Below are positions 5,515 through 6,214 of a stretch of DNA of 6,214 nucleotides, piece by piece. Position numbers and translations under genes: made by a program. The notes beneath the pieces are model-generated. The model was not told where the DNA came from, ran no database searches, and saw nothing but the letters and a program-made list of their open reading frames with translations. The stretch is taken from contig CAMFFI010000072.1 of the NCBI GenBank assembly GCA_945949625.1, positions 1-6,214 of the forward strand, given 5' to 3'. Numbering within the stretch: the stretch's first letter is position 1; every line of letters begins with the position of its first letter. The stretch comes from an uncultured bacterium. Lineage in GTDB: Bacteria > Bacillota > Clostridia > Oscillospirales > Acutalibacteraceae.

Positions 5515-6214
5515 ATGAGCAATCTATCAGGATTTGTAAAAAAACTTCGTGACATTATGCGCAATGACGCAGGTATCAACGGTGACGCCCAGCGTATTGA
5601 GCAGATTGCATGGATGCTCTTTTTAAAAGTATATGACGCAAAAGAACAGGATTGGGATATAGATGAAGAAAACTATGTATCCATAATTCCCGAAAAATGT
5701 CGTTGGTCGAATTGGGCGGCAGACGACCGTTCCGGCTCTGCCATGACCGGAGATACCTTACTTGATTTTGTAAACAATACGCTGTTTCCGACTCTTAAAA
5801 ATCTGCCTGTTACCGCAACTACTCCCATAAAAAAGGCTATTGTGCAAACCACCTTTGCCGACGCAAACAACTATATGAAGGACGGTGTATTACTCCGTCA
5901 GGTTATCAATGTCATTGATGAACTGGATCTCAGCGATTATGAGGAAAGCCACGCTTTCGGCGAGATTTACGAATCCATTCTGAAAGAACTGCAAAGCGCA
6001 GGCTCTGCCGGTGAATTTTACACGCCCCGTGCTGTAACTGATTTTATGGCAAAGATGATTCAGCCGAAAATCGGCGAAAAAATGGCGGATTTTGCCTGCG
6101 GTACAGGCGGATTTATCACAAGCTGGCTGAAAGAACTGGACAAGCAGGTCAGCACCACCGAGGATAAAGAAAAATACAATAATTCTATCTACGGTATCGA
6201 GAAAAAGCAGTTTC
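5515..6214 (+). CDS. hsdM: Type I DNA methyltransferase M subunit (partial, C-terminus beyond right edge)
   Basis: The first 233 codons of an N6-adenine methyltransferase that, with HsdS, modifies the host's recognition sites and forms the core of the restriction complex. The start MSNLSGFVKKLRDIMRND and IEQIAWMLFLKVYD (28-41) fit the HsdM N-terminal helical domain. The hallmark GEFYTPRAV (166-174) and SAM-binding motif I DFACGTGGF (192-200) follow. The catalytic NPPF/Y motif should lie beyond the window, since family members are about 480-520 aa. The ATG at 5515 is 5 bp after the hsdR stop; its only Shine-Dalgarno-like stretch (AAGGCAGG, 5498-5505) is in the end of hsdR, so translation is probably coupled. 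Order R-M-(S) in one operon is inferred. I see no frameshift in the visible part. Confidence 0.95.
   Translation, partial: MSNLSGFVKKLRDIMRNDAGINGDAQRIEQIAWMLFLKVYDAKEQDWDIDEENYVSIIPEKCRWSNWAADDRSGSAMTGDTLLDFVNNTLFPTLKNLPVTATTPIKKAIVQTTFADANNYMKDGVLLRQVINVIDELDLSDYEESHAFGEIYESILKELQSAGSAGEFYTPRAVTDFMAKMIQPKIGEKMADFACGTGGFITSWLKELDKQVSTTEDKEKYNNSIYGIEKKQF

Overview
The window looks like accessory DNA from a low-to-medium GC Gram-positive anaerobe, most likely a gut Clostridia member (Ruminococcus/Eubacterium-like). The grounds are the families present: a RepA_N/DUF6017-type replication initiator, a MobC-like relaxosome protein and a Tn916-type tyrosine integrase, plus strong AGGAGG-type ribosome binding sites and very AT-rich spacers. 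No sequence search was run, so the host is an inference.

Left half (1-2246, all minus strand): a compact block from an integrative mobilizable or conjugative element, transcribed right to left as mobC - repA - small winged-HTH/excisionase-like gene - integrase. The first three are 13-33 bp apart and read like one operon. The integrase, cut by the left window edge before its second Arg box and catalytic Tyr, has its own good sigma-A-type promoter (TTGACG-N17-TATTAT) embedded in a 12-bp inverted repeat. It also has no AUG start. No relaxase gene is seen next to mobC.

Middle (2247-3142): about 890 bp without a convincing protein gene but rich in structure. From mobC outward there is a possible 17-codon leader ORF with a good ribosome binding site overlapping two mutually exclusive stem-loops; a 14-bp perfect palindrome; three copies of a CACTTATTTGGAC-type repeat, two of which carry the same two-part hairpin; a pair of TGC(A/G)(A/G)AAAATAA repeats whose core recurs inside repA at 22-23 bp spacing; and a minus-strand intrinsic terminator. 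This is the best candidate region for the element's origin of transfer and/or replication and for control of the mobC operon. The hsdR promoter lies at its right end.

Right half (3143-6214, plus strand): a type I restriction-modification operon, hsdR (complete, 788 aa, EcoAI/EcoEI-like) followed 5 bp later by hsdM (first 233 codons only; cut by the right edge). hsdS is expected further right. The operon is divergent from the mobility block, so it is either cargo of the element or a neighbouring defence gene set; the element's ends are not visible.
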